From Oricola cellulosilytica (lineage in GTDB: Bacteria > Pseudomonadota > Alphaproteobacteria > Rhizobiales > Rhizobiaceae), in the NCBI RefSeq assembly GCF_019966575.1, contig NZ_JAINFK010000001.1, positions 1-64,000 of the forward strand: DNA of 64,000 bases, read 5' to 3'. This document shows, one piece after another, positions 1 through 9,000 of the stretch; the first letter of the stretch is position 1, and every line of letters begins with the position of its first letter. The notes under the pieces were generated by a model. It worked only from the letters and a program-made list of their open reading frames with translations. It made no database searches and was not told where the DNA came from. A program made the translations under genes and the position numbers.

Positions 1-57
1 GCCCACACCTTCTTCTCGGCCATCTGCATCGCAGCCGCCGTCATCTTCTGGCTCTGA
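1..57 (+). CDS. C-terminal end of an unidentified gene (partial)
   Basis: Reading frame 1 is open from the window edge to a TGA at 55-57 and encodes an 18-residue hydrophobic tail ending in VIFWL. A hydrophobic C-terminal segment suggests the last membrane helix of an integral membrane protein, but there is too little sequence to name a family. The frame could also be open by chance. Confidence 0.35.
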   Translation, partial: AHTFFSAICIAAAVIFWL

Positions 58-354
58 TCAATGAGTCCTGACCCTAGCTCGTTTAGATAATTTTACTTGC
101 CCTGGATAGTCGCAAAAATCAAAAGTATGTAGCCTACCGCCCCCCGGGAGACCGCGTTTTTGCCGCGAAATATAGGGATACCTCCTGCCCTTCTTGTTAG
201 CATGGCGTGGCGCAAGACAATCCCTGGTCTCCTCGAAGAGCGTGCCTGCGAGCGGCGATATCTTCCTGACCCTGGTTCGCTCCTCTGCAGTCCGAAAGCT
301 GCCTTCACCCGCCGCCGGACGTCATCCCAGACCGCGCGATCGATGATTGCCGGA
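58..354. other. Intergenic stretch without a supported gene
   Basis: Short open frames exist on both strands here, but none has a recognisable domain or a convincing ribosome binding site. The segment lies between the tail of the first gene and the LysR-like remnant and looks like decayed or non-coding sequence. Confidence 0.4.
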
Positions 355-510
355 TGGAGGTGTTAACCGCCCGCGGCCATTTCGCGGCGATACGCGCCGG
401 AGCCGGCATCTGCCACGACTTCATGGCCGCCGAGGCGCCGGACCTCTTCCGTGTGCTGAAGCGGGTTACTGGATCCTGTGACAGTGCGAGCGGAGCGGCA
501 CCTCTTTAAT
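355..510 (+). pseudogene. Remnant of a LysR-type regulator C-terminus
   Basis: The frame reads HFAAIRAGAGICHDFMAAEAPDLFRVL, given here only as a pattern: an (A)xRAGAGIC block followed by a DFMA..xPDLxRVL block. This resembles the end of the LysR substrate-binding domain, where GxGIxxLPDF and LVxVLP segments occur. After RVL the frame continues without similarity, while the +1 frame reads YWIL, which is how such domains usually continue, so a frameshift is likely. No helix-turn-helix region is present upstream. I infer a decayed 3' fragment. The similarity is judged by eye and is short. Confidence 0.35.
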
Positions 511-525
511 GCAGGCGCGTGACGT

Positions 526-1332
526 TCAGGCATCGCGTTTCATGATCCACTCGACCTGTGGCGCGGGAACGAAGCGCCACTTGCGCAAGGGACCGGCCAT
601 GACATTGAGATAGTACATTTCGAAACCGTAGGGGGCACCGCAGGGATGGTGGCCGCGCGGGACGAGCACCACATCTCCGTCGGAAACAGCCATCGTCTCG
701 TCCAGCCGTCCGTCGTCAGTATAGACACGTTGGATGCCGAAGCCGTCCGAAGGGTTCAGCCGGTGGTAATACGTCTCTTCCAGGTAGGTGATGCGCGGAT
801 AATCGTCCTCGTCGTGGCGGTGGCTCGGGTAGGAGGACCAGTGGCCCGCGGGCGTAAAGACTTCCGTCACCAGCAGGCTGTCGGCATAGTCTTCATTCTC
901 CATCGCGATGTTGTGGATATGGCGGGTGTTGGTGCCTTTTCCGCGCTCGGTCAGGGTAATGCCGTCCGGCCCGATGCGGCGGGCTTCGTGCCCGCCTCGA
1001 CCGGGCGCGGAGCACACGGCGAGTACGCAATCGGTCTGGGCAGCCGCAGCCCATTCGGTCCCGTTGGGCAGGTAGAGGCAGTGAGGAGGCGTCTTCTCGA
1101 AGACGTCCATGCGGTCGCCCAGGACACCCCAGTCCTGACCCGCCCCGGTGATCCTGGCAATCCCCTCGACCATGACGAGGATGATCTCATCGTCGCCGGT
1201 CAATTCGGTGGCGGTGTCCCCTGGTCTCAACCGGTAAAGCGAGAAACCGACGTAGCGCCAACCGGCGCTCTCAGGTGTGATCCGATGCACCTGGCCGCGG
1301 ATCCCAAAAGGCTTTCTAAGAAGATCAGTCAT
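526..1332 (-). CDS. iolB: 5-deoxy-glucuronate isomerase IolB
   Basis: A 268-residue protein that isomerises 5-deoxy-D-glucuronate to 2-deoxy-5-keto-D-gluconate in cytosolic myo-inositol catabolism. The bicupin KduI/IolB fold is supported by the metal-binding block SHRHDEDDYPR followed by LEETYYHRLNP, and by a late PRGHHPCGAPYG block with another histidine pair. Length is normal for the family. I chose the ATG at 1330-1332 rather than the longer open frame because MTDLLRKPFG begins the conserved part. This ATG overlaps the end of the small upstream gene by 8 nt (ATGACTGA), so translation is probably coupled. It is divergent from iolG. The other iol genes are not in the window. Confidence 0.9.
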   Translation of the reverse strand: MTDLLRKPFGIRGQVHRITPESAGWRYVGFSLYRLRPGDTATELTGDDEIILVMVEGIARITGAGQDWGVLGDRMDVFEKTPPHCLYLPNGTEWAAAAQTDCVLAVCSAPGRGGHEARRIGPDGITLTERGKGTNTRHIHNIAMENEDYADSLLVTEVFTPAGHWSSYPSHRHDEDDYPRITYLEETYYHRLNPSDGFGIQRVYTDDGRLDETMAVSDGDVVLVPRGHHPCGAPYGFEMYYLNVMAGPLRKWRFVPAPQVEWIMKRDA

Positions 1333-1531
1333 CCCTGTCCTCGTAGTTGGCGGGATCAAAGGCGACAAAGAACTCGTAAGCGCAGTAAAGCGCGATGACC
1401 CCGAAAAGCAGCGCCCAGAGAGTGTTTCCCATGACCAATTCAAGGAGGGCCCAACTGCCTGTCAGCGTTGTTACCAGAACCCGTGGCCAAAGAGGTAAAA
1501 AGATCGGATGACGGATGTTCAGCATAGCCAT
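1325..1531 (-). CDS. Small two-helix membrane protein upstream of iolB
   Basis: A protein of about 68 residues starting MAMLNIRHPIF; an ATG two codons later is equally possible. It has two hydrophobic segments (roughly residues 12-30 and 34-52) separated by a short polar turn, and an acidic tail NYEDRDD. I do not recognise a named family. Its stop overlaps the iolB start by 8 nt, so the two are almost certainly one transcript and translationally coupled. This suggests an accessory membrane role linked to inositol use, which is inference only. Confidence 0.6.
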   Translation of the reverse strand: MAMLNIRHPIFLPLWPRVLVTTLTGSWALLELVMGNTLWALLFGVIALYCAYEFFVAFDPANYEDRDD

Positions 1532-2117
1532 TGTCTCTCGGAATAGTCCATCGTGACTGCATCGAGGTCGATGCATTCATCAGGATCCCCGCTACGGTCA
1601 ATACATCCGCGCGTACGCGCTCAGGGAAACTATCGTTTTGCGCCGGACCACCGAGCGACCGGTGTGTGCGCCATCCTCGATGATCCAACCGAAGGGGTGG
1701 TGATAGCTTAGCATTACGCGCTTAGCCGAAAACAACCTCGCCGGTTCCGACAGCGTTTCCGCGTGTGGCAACGCATCATCGCCCGAGAGCCTGGGCTCTC
1801 GCCACCGTGGGGGCCAGATCGCCCCTACGAGGTTCGAGCATCCCGCGTGAACGATGCACGGCGCCTGCGGGATGGGGAATCGTTCGACCTATTTGCGCGA
1901 TGACGGCGTTAGCCAGTGGGTGGGCTTTCATCACCCGGCAGGGGCGGCGATAACTTTCGATTTGACCCTATATCGAACCCTGACAAACATGGAATATGAT
2001 TCTAATTTGCAGCAGTTCGTCCCGCTCCTACCCGACCCCATCACGATCTGCTGACTGTGCAAGTCCGTGGCAGCGCCTTGGCGGGTCGTTACGCCATTCA
2101 CTGAAAGGAACGCTCCC
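1532..2117. promoter_or_regulatory. Divergent iolB/iolG intergenic region with inverted repeats
   Basis: No credible gene lies here. It must hold the promoters for the divergent iolB and iolG units. Two inverted repeats are visible near the iolG side: TTCGAT (1956-1961) with ATCGAA (1972-1977), and an imperfect GGAAT-ATG-ATTCT (1991-2003). Either could be an operator for an inositol regulator; binding is inference. A Shine-Dalgarno-like AAAGGAA lies at 2104-2110 just before iolG. Confidence 0.4.
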
Positions 2118-3119
2118 ATGAAAGTCGCCCTGTTTGGCGCCGGCCGGATCGGCAAGGTCCACGCCGCCTCGATCAAAATGGATCCCCGCTCGGAACTCGT
2201 CGCCGTCACCGATGTGATGACGAAAGCCGCCGGAGCGCTAGCAAAGGAGTACGGCATCGAAGCCCGCTCCGCCGACGATATCCTCGCCGACGAGCGCATC
2301 GATGCTATCCTGATCGCGTCGTCGACCAACACCCACGCCGACTTGATCGAAGCCGGCGTCAAGGCGGGGAAAGCGATATTCTGCGAAAAGCCCATCGACC
2401 TGTCTCTGGACCGCGCGTTGGCGGTCCGGAAGGTAGCCGCCGGCCATGACAAGCCGGTTATGATGGCCTTCAACCGGCGTTTCGATCCAAGTTTCGCCGC
2501 TCTGAAAGGTGCGCTCGATGCCGGCGAGATCGGCAGGGCCGAACTTCTGACCGTCACGTCATACGATCCGGCACCGCCGCCGGTCAGTTATATACAGATG
2601 TCGGGCGGTCTCTACCGGGATATGATGATCCACGATTTCGACATGTGCGCGTTCCTGTTCGGAATGCCCAACTCGGTGATGGCACACGGCTCCTGCCTCA
2701 TCGATCCCGAGATCGCCAGGGCGGGCGACGTGGATACCGCCGTCGCAGTTCTGACTTACGCCGATGGGCGGATCGCCACCATCCGAAACTCACGCCGCGC
2801 GCCCTACGGCTATGACCAGCGGGTCGAAGTGCTCGGCTCCGAAGGCGCCCTGGCGGCCGACAACGAGATCGAAAACACCCTCGTCAAATCCACTGCCGCC
2901 GGCATTGTGTCCGCCAAGCCGGTCTTCTTTTTCCTCGAACGCTACATGCGCGCCTATGCGATCGAATGGTCGGCATTCGTCGACGCGTGCGTCGAAGGCA
3001 AAAAGGTGCCGGTAACCGTTCAGGACGGGGTGAACGCGTTGGCGTTGGCCGAAGCGGCAAACATGTCCCTCGCTCAGGGGCGTCCGGTTGCGCTTACCTC
3101 AGGAATGACGGGAAGTTGA
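2118..3119 (+). CDS. iolG: Inositol 2-dehydrogenase (Gfo/Idh/MocA family)
   Basis: A 333-residue NAD-dependent dehydrogenase that oxidises myo-inositol to 2-keto-myo-inositol (scyllo-inosose), the first step of inositol catabolism. The Rossmann motif GAGRIG is at residues 7-12, the catalytic CEKPIDL block is near residue 93, and RDMMIHDFDM, typical of IolG, is near residue 170. The ATG at 2118 is preferred over upstream in-frame starts because AAAGGAA lies 7 nt upstream and the Rossmann fold begins at once. It is divergent from iolB. Substrate assignment rests on the IolG-like active-site block and on the iolB neighbour; paralogues acting on other inositols or sugars cannot be excluded. Confidence 0.85.
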   Translation: MKVALFGAGRIGKVHAASIKMDPRSELVAVTDVMTKAAGALAKEYGIEARSADDILADERIDAILIASSTNTHADLIEAGVKAGKAIFCEKPIDLSLDRALAVRKVAAGHDKPVMMAFNRRFDPSFAALKGALDAGEIGRAELLTVTSYDPAPPPVSYIQMSGGLYRDMMIHDFDMCAFLFGMPNSVMAHGSCLIDPEIARAGDVDTAVAVLTYADGRIATIRNSRRAPYGYDQRVEVLGSEGALAADNEIENTLVKSTAAGIVSAKPVFFFLERYMRAYAIEWSAFVDACVEGKKVPVTVQDGVNALALAEAANMSLAQGRPVALTSGMTGS

Positions 3120-3357
3120 GTCATTTGCCTTCACGCTGGCCGTCGTCGCCAGGATACCTCGGCGCGACAGGCCTATGGAATAGCAGTCCCCGAAGTTTCA
3201 CGATGCAGGGTTCCGGGCCGGCCTCGGAGGTTGCCCCACAAGACCGTGGAGGGTTCCGGCGCAAGGACCTGGCATAACGTGGCTGACCCTCAAGGTACCC
3301 GGCTCGGCGACCGCGGCCGTGGCGCTGAGGGACGTGGCGACCGGGCTGCGTCGCCGC

Positions 3358-5250
3358 CTATAATTTTGGCATGCCCTTGGCCCGCATCCGGCGCTGTTGC
3401 GCGGCGATGCGGAACTGCGCGTTGGCCGCGCCATAGCCGGAATAACCTCCGCGCCGCTCGACGAGCTCGAAGAAGAAGCCTTCGCCGTAATTGCGGCTGT
3501 AAAGCTGGAAGTATTCACCGTGATCGTCGCGGTCGTAGAGGATGTTGGCCTCCTTCATACGGTCGAGCAGCGCCTGCTCCAGGCCGAACCGGGCATCGAG
3601 ATCGTCGTAGTAATTCGGTGAGATTGGAAGCGGAGCGAATCCGTTAGCGGCGAGCGCTTCGGCTGTCACGAAGATGTCCTCGCTCGCGAAGGCAATGTGC
3701 TGGACCGCCGAGCCGAAGCTTTCCGCGATGAAATGGCCGGCGAGCGTGCGCCGGTTTTCCGCGCCGTTCAGCGTGATGCGCAGTAAACCGTTATCGTTCT
3801 CGATCGCCTGGCTGCGCACCAAGCCGGCGGGATCGACCACGTCGACCATCGGCGTTTTGCGGGTTTCGAAAATCGACGTGTAGAAAAGCAGCCAGGTGAG
3901 CATTTCTTCGTAATTCATCGTCTGGGCAATATGATCGATCCGCACTAGTCCGGCGTCCTTCGGCGATGTTTCGTCGGCGACGGACCTGAACTCGATATCC
4001 CAGACGTGGGCCAGGTCGGTTTTGCCGTCGATGAAATGCATCACGCCACCGCCTACACCGCGGATCGCCGGAATTTTCAATTCGCCCGGGCCCACGATTT
4101 GTTCGAACGGGTCAGCCCCAAGCGCCCTGGCGCGCTCGACCGTCGCGGCCGCATCCTCCACCTTCAAACCGATGTCGCAGACATTCGTCCCATGCACGAC
4201 GTAGGACGAATGTGCAAATCCCTCGCGCTCAGTGTTGATGACAATGTTGACGCCGCCCTGCCGCCAGAGCTCGACGTCCTTCGAAATATGCCGACCAGCA
4301 CGCGCAAAACCGAGCGTATGCAGCATTGCGGCCAGTTGCGCGGCCTCGTCCTCGTCGGCGGCGAACTCGACGAACTCCACCCCTTCCACTTCGATCCGGT
4401 CGGGCATGTCGGAGACGGCGATGCGAATATCCGGTTCGAACCGGCGCACGCGGTCCATCAGGTAGACGAGCGAGCGGTGGCCGTCGACGGAAATCGATTT
4501 CGGCGAGCCTCCGCGGAACTGGTCGTTGAATATCTCCAGCGAAAGCACCCCGTCATAACCTGTCGCGGCAACCGCGCGCATGAAGCCGGTGACATCGAGA
4601 TCGCCCTCGCCCGGCATGTTGCGGAAATGACGGGACCAGTAGAGCAGATCCATTTCGATCTTCGGCGCATCGGCCAGCTGCACGAAGAAGATGCGGTCTC
4701 CCGGAATGGAACGGATCGTATCTGGATCGATCTTTCGGGCCAGGGTGTGGAAGGAATCGAGGATCAGGCCGACATTCGCGTGGTCGGCGCGCCGCACGAT
4801 TTCCCAAGCGTCGCGATGATCGCTGACATGCCGCCCCCAGGCGAGCGCCTCGTAGCCGACACGGATGCCGCGTTTCGCCGCCCCTTCTCCGAGCTCGCGG
4901 AAATCGTCGGCGGCGCGGTCGATGCCGCCGAGCGCAAGCGGCGAAACGGTGGAGCAAACCAACACGAGATCCGCCCCGAGTTCGCCCATCAGGTCGAGCT
5001 TTCGTTCGGCGCGGTCAAAAGTGCGGCTGCGCTGCGGATCCGGCATGCCCTCGAAATCGCGGAACGGCTGAAAAAGCGAAATTTCCAGTCCGTGATCGCG
5101 CACCATCTGCCCGACCTCGCGCGGCCCGCCGTCGAAGGCCAGGAAATCATTCTCGAAAATCTCGACGCCATCGAAGCCGGCGGCGGCGATAGCCGCAAGT
5201 TTCTCCGCAAGATCTCCCGAAATCGAGACCGTGGCGATCGAAGTTTTCAT
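3358..5250 (-). CDS. quiC: 3-dehydroshikimate dehydratase fused to HPPD-like domain
   Basis: A 630-residue two-domain protein. Residues 1 to about 280 form a sugar-phosphate-isomerase-like TIM barrel (AP endonuclease 2 family) starting MKTSIATVSISGDL. Residues about 300-620 form a vicinal-oxygen-chelate domain like 4-hydroxyphenylpyruvate dioxygenase. The barrel class dehydrates 3-dehydroshikimate to protocatechuate. In the C-terminal domain the metal triad appears intact: RIDHIA, VQHIAFA and FFELVERR (His, His, Glu). The same architecture is known for QuiC1-type enzymes of Pseudomonas; the role of the second domain there is unclear. The start at 5248-5250 follows dctM by only 4 nt, so it belongs to the TRAP operon. 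This makes shikimate, quinate or a related aromatic precursor the likely imported substrate. Confidence 0.8.
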   Translation of the reverse strand: MKTSIATVSISGDLAEKLAAIAAAGFDGVEIFENDFLAFDGGPREVGQMVRDHGLEISLFQPFRDFEGMPDPQRSRTFDRAERKLDLMGELGADLVLVCSTVSPLALGGIDRAADDFRELGEGAAKRGIRVGYEALAWGRHVSDHRDAWEIVRRADHANVGLILDSFHTLARKIDPDTIRSIPGDRIFFVQLADAPKIEMDLLYWSRHFRNMPGEGDLDVTGFMRAVAATGYDGVLSLEIFNDQFRGGSPKSISVDGHRSLVYLMDRVRRFEPDIRIAVSDMPDRIEVEGVEFVEFAADEDEAAQLAAMLHTLGFARAGRHISKDVELWRQGGVNIVINTEREGFAHSSYVVHGTNVCDIGLKVEDAAATVERARALGADPFEQIVGPGELKIPAIRGVGGGVMHFIDGKTDLAHVWDIEFRSVADETSPKDAGLVRIDHIAQTMNYEEMLTWLLFYTSIFETRKTPMVDVVDPAGLVRSQAIENDNGLLRITLNGAENRRTLAGHFIAESFGSAVQHIAFASEDIFVTAEALAANGFAPLPISPNYYDDLDARFGLEQALLDRMKEANILYDRDDHGEYFQLYSRNYGEGFFFELVERRGGYSGYGAANAQFRIAAQQRRMRAKGMPKL

Positions 5251-5254
5251 CCGC

Positions 5255-6550
5255 CTATCCGTGATATCCCAGCAGCCGAGGCAGCCAGAGCACGATGTCG
5301 GGCACCATGATGAGGACCAGCAATGCCACAATCAGGACCCCGAGAAACGCCCAGATCTCGCCGATGATCTCGAGCAGCGGGATGCGGGTGACGGCGTTGA
5401 TGACGAAGAGGAGAATGCCGTAGGGCGGCGTGATGAGGCCGATCATGCAATTGACCACGGCAACGACACCGAAATGCACGAGATCGATCCCAAGTTCGCG
5501 GCAGGTCGGCAGGAACAGCGGAATGATGACGAGAATGATCGTCGTTGCATCGAGCACGCAGCCAAGCAGCAGAAAGAGCACATTCACGCCGAGGAGGAAG
5601 ACAAGCGGATGGACATCGAGGCCCACGAGCGTCCGCGCCATCATGTTCGGGATGTTTTCCGAGGCCACGACGTAATTGAGGATCAAGGCACCGCCGATGA
5701 CGATGCCAACGGCCGCCGAGGAACGCGCGCTGTCGACGAGGATACCGTATAGGGCGCGGATGGAGAGCGCGCGATAAAAAAGCGAGGCAAGAAGCAAGGC
5801 ATAGAACGCCGCAACGGCCGCAGCCTCCGTCGGCGTCGTGATTCCGCCATAGATGCCGTAAAGCAAGATCGCCGGCATCAACAGCGCGGGAAACGCGTTT
5901 GCCGTATGGCGAGGCAGATCGCGCAAGGGAACGGGGTCCTCGACCAGGAAGCCGCGCCGGTGGGAAAGATATGTATTCATCGCCATCAACACGGCGCCCA
6001 TGAATATGCCGGGCAGGATACCGCCCAAGAAGAGGTATCCGATCGAGGTGTTCGAGACGAGCGCGTAGAGCACCATCGGTATGGAGGGCGGAATGATCGG
6101 CCCAATCGTGGCGGACGCCGCCGTGATCGCCGCAGCGTAACCTTTGGTGTAGTGCCCGCTCCTCGTCATCATCTCAATGATGATCTTTCCGATGCCCGCT
6201 GCATCGGCGACAGCCGAACCCGACATGCCAGAAAAGATCAGCGAGGCGACGACATTGACGTGTCCAAGGCCGCCTCTAAACCGACCGACCGCAGCGACGC
6301 AGAACTGCAGAAGGCGCTCTGAGATCGTGCCAGCGTTCATGATGTTGGCGGCGATGATGAAGAGCGGCACGGCCAAGAGGATGAAGCTCTGGTAGAGCCC
6401 ATCCATCAGGACCTTTCCGGCGATGCCGACACCCTGACCTCCGGCCGCGAGATAGACGAATGAGGCAAGCAGGATCGAATAGGCGATTGGTGCGCCAATG
6501 CCGGCGAGGAAGAACAGAGTGGCGAGGCAAAAGACGAACTCGATCGTCAT
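5255..6550 (-). CDS. dctM: TRAP transporter large permease (DctM type)
   Basis: A 431-residue inner-membrane protein with about 12 hydrophobic helices and the DctM signatures FSGMSGSAVADAAGIG and IGPIIPPSIPMV. It forms the ion-coupled translocation unit of a TRAP transporter with the small DctQ subunit. Its ATG overlaps the dctQ stop (ATGA), as is common for QM pairs. The operon order gntR, dctP, dctQ, dctM, quiC on the minus strand ties it to 3-dehydroshikimate metabolism. The specificity is inferred from neighbours, not from the sequence itself. Confidence 0.9.
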   Translation of the reverse strand: MTIEFVFCLATLFFLAGIGAPIAYSILLASFVYLAAGGQGVGIAGKVLMDGLYQSFILLAVPLFIIAANIMNAGTISERLLQFCVAAVGRFRGGLGHVNVVASLIFSGMSGSAVADAAGIGKIIIEMMTRSGHYTKGYAAAITAASATIGPIIPPSIPMVLYALVSNTSIGYLFLGGILPGIFMGAVLMAMNTYLSHRRGFLVEDPVPLRDLPRHTANAFPALLMPAILLYGIYGGITTPTEAAAVAAFYALLLASLFYRALSIRALYGILVDSARSSAAVGIVIGGALILNYVVASENIPNMMARTLVGLDVHPLVFLLGVNVLFLLLGCVLDATTIILVIIPLFLPTCRELGIDLVHFGVVAVVNCMIGLITPPYGILLFVINAVTRIPLLEIIGEIWAFLGVLIVALLVLIMVPDIVLWLPRLLGYHG

Positions 6551-7110
6551 CGACTCGCCGTCTCGTCATGGTGATGCAGATCAGTCTCGGCCCCGTGCCG
6601 GAACGAAACCCATGCGCGCCATCCGTAACGCAGCGACACGACCCCCAGGAAGACGATGTAGATGGAATAGATGTCGCGCATGCGAATGGAGTCGCCGAAC
6701 AGCGCCTTGAGCGTTGCCGTCTTTTTCAGCCGCAGAATATAAAATTTGTCCCATGTCGGCTCCAGGGACCAAAGGAGCCCGGCAAAGATCGCCAGTCCGG
6801 AAATGATCGCAAACCATTTGCGGATAGCCGGATTTACGTGGAGATAGAGCATGTCGAAGGTGACATGATCACGCTCGCGCACGATGAAAGCGTTGCCCCA
6901 GAAGACCACCCAGACCCAGAGCGCCAAGCAAAATTCGAGGGTCCAGCCGTACAGGCTGGGATCGAGAAACGGAACCGCTTCGCCCAGCCACTGCAGGCGG
7001 GCTGTATAGCGGACCGCGATCTGAAGGATGAAGGTCAGGAACATGGCGGCCATCATCATGGCCGCCACGAACTCCGCACCCCGCATGAACCATTTTGACA
7101 ACGGGGTCAT
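6547..7110 (-). CDS. dctQ: TRAP transporter small permease (DctQ type)
   Basis: A 187-residue protein with four predicted transmembrane segments, the first following KWFMRGAEFVAAMMMAA, and the typical DctQ feature of a charged loop before helix 4. It stabilises or positions the large permease and the binding protein. It starts 32 nt after dctP and its stop overlaps dctM. Length fits the family (150-200 residues). Confidence 0.85.
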   Translation of the reverse strand: MTPLSKWFMRGAEFVAAMMMAAMFLTFILQIAVRYTARLQWLGEAVPFLDPSLYGWTLEFCLALWVWVVFWGNAFIVRERDHVTFDMLYLHVNPAIRKWFAIISGLAIFAGLLWSLEPTWDKFYILRLKKTATLKALFGDSIRMRDIYSIYIVFLGVVSLRYGWRAWVSFRHGAETDLHHHDETASR

Positions 7111-7142
7111 GCGAGATTCTCCGCTGATCGGTCAGGCCGCGA

Positions 7143-8159
7143 TCAGTTGCCCAAGGCGTTGATCTTCTCGAGCACGCCGTCCGGCCAGGACTCGGAGAAT
7201 TCGGTTCCCGCATACTGGGCCTGCACGTGCGTGCGGAAAGCCTCCAGATCGGGTTCGTAGATCTCGAGCCCCTGCTCTTTCAGGAACGAGACGAGGTCCT
7301 CCTCCTTCTTGAGCTGCGCCTGACGCCCGCTTTCTGCTGCTGCGTCAGCCGCCTCCTGAACCGTTGCCTGCTGCTCGGGCGTCAGGGAGTCCCAAACAGC
7401 TTTCGAAAAGGCGACGTAGTTGAGATCGACAAGGTGTGACGTCAGCACGATCTGATTTGTCACCTCATAGAACTTTGCGTCAACGACCGTCGGCAACGGA
7501 TTGTCCTGGCCGTCGACCGAGCCGGTGGAGAGCGCGGTGTACACTTCGGTGAAGGCCATCGGCGTCGGGTTGGCGCCGAGAGCCTTGCCCAGGAACTGCC
7601 AGGCGTCGGTGCCCGGCATGCGCAGATTCACGCCAGCCAGATCCTCCGGCCTCATGACGGTCAGTTCGTCCTTCGTCTGACGGAGGTTCACATGGCGGCG
7701 GCCGAGATACATGACTGACAGAAGCTTCACGCCGAGTTCGTCCTCGACCTTCTGTTTGAACGGTTCCATCAGCGGATCATTGAAGACCGCGACCTGATGG
7801 GCGGCATCCTGATGAACATAGCCCGTAGCGAAGATCGAGAATTCGGGAAAGAACGTCGCGAGTTCTTGTGCTGAAGCAATGGACATCTCCAGATCGCCCG
7901 ACGCGATCGCCTCAAGCTCACTACCCTGCGCGATCAACGAGGCATTGTAGTGCGGTTCATAGACGGCGAATTCCGCCACCGCCGGCGCGAAGACCTCAGC
8001 AAGAGCGACAGAGCGCTGATCGGTTTCCGAGGCCGGTGTCGACATGCGCAACGTCACCTTGTCCTGCGCGAACGCGGACGAGGCGATCGAAATTCCCGAA
8101 AATGCCGCAAGGGCGACGGTTGTCGCCGCAAAGGCGCGGCGGGTCATATACTTCTTCAT
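7143..8159 (-). CDS. dctP: TRAP transporter solute-binding protein (DctP type)
   Basis: A 338-residue periplasmic protein with a signal peptide that carries a twin-arginine-like pair (MTRRAFAAT), a hydrophobic core and a probable cleavage after SAFA. The body shows DctP-family blocks: GVNLRMPGTDAW, and a VYTALSTGSVDGQDNPLP block containing the conserved D-G-Q-[DE]-N stretch. A conserved Arg (NLRMPG) normally binds a substrate carboxylate, which agrees with an organic acid ligand. It is first of the TRAP genes, downstream of the regulator across a gap with palindromes. Confidence 0.9.
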   Translation of the reverse strand: MKKYMTRRAFAATTVALAAFSGISIASSAFAQDKVTLRMSTPASETDQRSVALAEVFAPAVAEFAVYEPHYNASLIAQGSELEAIASGDLEMSIASAQELATFFPEFSIFATGYVHQDAAHQVAVFNDPLMEPFKQKVEDELGVKLLSVMYLGRRHVNLRQTKDELTVMRPEDLAGVNLRMPGTDAWQFLGKALGANPTPMAFTEVYTALSTGSVDGQDNPLPTVVDAKFYEVTNQIVLTSHLVDLNYVAFSKAVWDSLTPEQQATVQEAADAAAESGRQAQLKKEEDLVSFLKEQGLEIYEPDLEAFRTHVQAQYAGTEFSESWPDGVLEKINALGN

Positions 8160-8246
8160 GTGGTTCCTCCCGGTTGAAGAAAGTCGAGACTTGCACTCCG
8201 CGTGGGATTATCGACGGGGGATCGCCCGAGTCAACGGCCATCGCCA

Positions 8247-8273
8247 TATAAAATAGTTTTTATAGGATAAAAA
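8247..8273. promoter_or_regulatory. Overlapping palindromes upstream of the TRAP operon
   Basis: TATAAAA (8247-8253) and TTTTATA (8258-8264) form a perfect 7-bp inverted repeat. TTTTTAT-AGG-ATAAAAA (8257-8273) is a second perfect palindrome overlapping it. The site lies about 90 nt before dctP in an otherwise GC-rich region and shares the TATAGGA core with the repeats beyond the regulator gene. It is a candidate GntR operator or promoter. Confidence 0.5.
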
Positions 8274-8292
8274 CGCGGATGTATCGGCGTTC

Positions 8293-9000
8293 CTATTTCT
8301 TGCCGGGCTCCCGATTAGCGATGCTGTGTTCGACGCCGCCGAGGATATGGTCCCTGAGCACTCGTGCCGCGGCGGCGGCGTCATGCGCAAGCGCCGCATC
8401 CAGAAGGGACCTGTGTTCCGCAGCCGCCTTCTCACCCCGGAACGTCAGTGTAAGCATCTGATATCGCAGATATTTATCGAAGACAGACCCGTGCAATTCC
8501 ATCAACCTTCGCGACCCGCATCCCCCGATCAGAGCGCGATGGAACTGCCAGTCTGCATTTTTCCAGTTCTCCCGGACCGAGGTTTCTCCTGCCATCATCT
8601 GTTTTTCCAGCACGTGGAGCTTGTGATAAGCGGCCACCACCCCGGCCTCCCAATCGAGATCGCCTTGGGCAAACGAACGCTCCAGTGCATGACATTCGAG
8701 CAAGATACGCAGATCTGCGACTTCCCTCAAATCGCTGTCGGAGACCGGCGCGACCTCGAAGCCCTTCTGACCTTCGGCCACCACAAATCCGTCCGAGGTC
8801 AAGCGGTTGAGGATTTCTCGAAGGGTTGTGACACTGACATTGTAACGCCTGCGAAGCGGTTCGAGCCGCAACCTCTCGCTCGGTTTCAACCTGCCAAAAA
8901 TGATATCGTTGCGGATATTTCGATAGGCGGTGTCGCCGATCGTGTCGTGCTTCGCCACCTCGATCACCTGATTTCCTCCGACAACTCGTCTTGACTGCAT
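8293..9000 (-). CDS. GntR-family regulator with FCD domain
   Basis: A 235-residue DNA-binding regulator. The N-terminal winged helix-turn-helix occupies residues ~18-85 (TAYRNIRNDIIFGRLKPSE, then RRYNVSVTTLREILNRL). It is followed by an all-helical FCD ligand domain with the metal-binding pattern around LRILLECHALE and a later FHRALI. FCD regulators usually sense organic acids or sugar acids and repress adjacent catabolic genes. It sits between the TRAP/quiC operon (same strand) and the divergent dehydrogenase/aldolase operon, with AT-rich palindromes on both sides. I infer that it controls both units. Confidence 0.85.
   Translation of the reverse strand: MQSRRVVGGNQVIEVAKHDTIGDTAYRNIRNDIIFGRLKPSERLRLEPLRRRYNVSVTTLREILNRLTSDGFVVAEGQKGFEVAPVSDSDLREVADLRILLECHALERSFAQGDLDWEAGVVAAYHKLHVLEKQMMAGETSVRENWKNADWQFHRALIGGCGSRRLMELHGSVFDKYLRYQMLTLTFRGEKAAAEHRSLLDAALAHDAAAAARVLRDHILGGVEHSIANREPGKK

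Noticed and set aside
3120-3357. Possible small gene or strong terminator between iolG and quiC
   Set aside because: Open frames here are shadows or lack ribosome sites; only a weak 5-bp inverted repeat (CTGGC/GCCAG near 3135-3151) is visible.
4006-5310. 434-codon plus-strand frame opposite the quiC-like gene
   Set aside because: No recognisable domain, and the minus frame has two clear enzyme domains over the same span.
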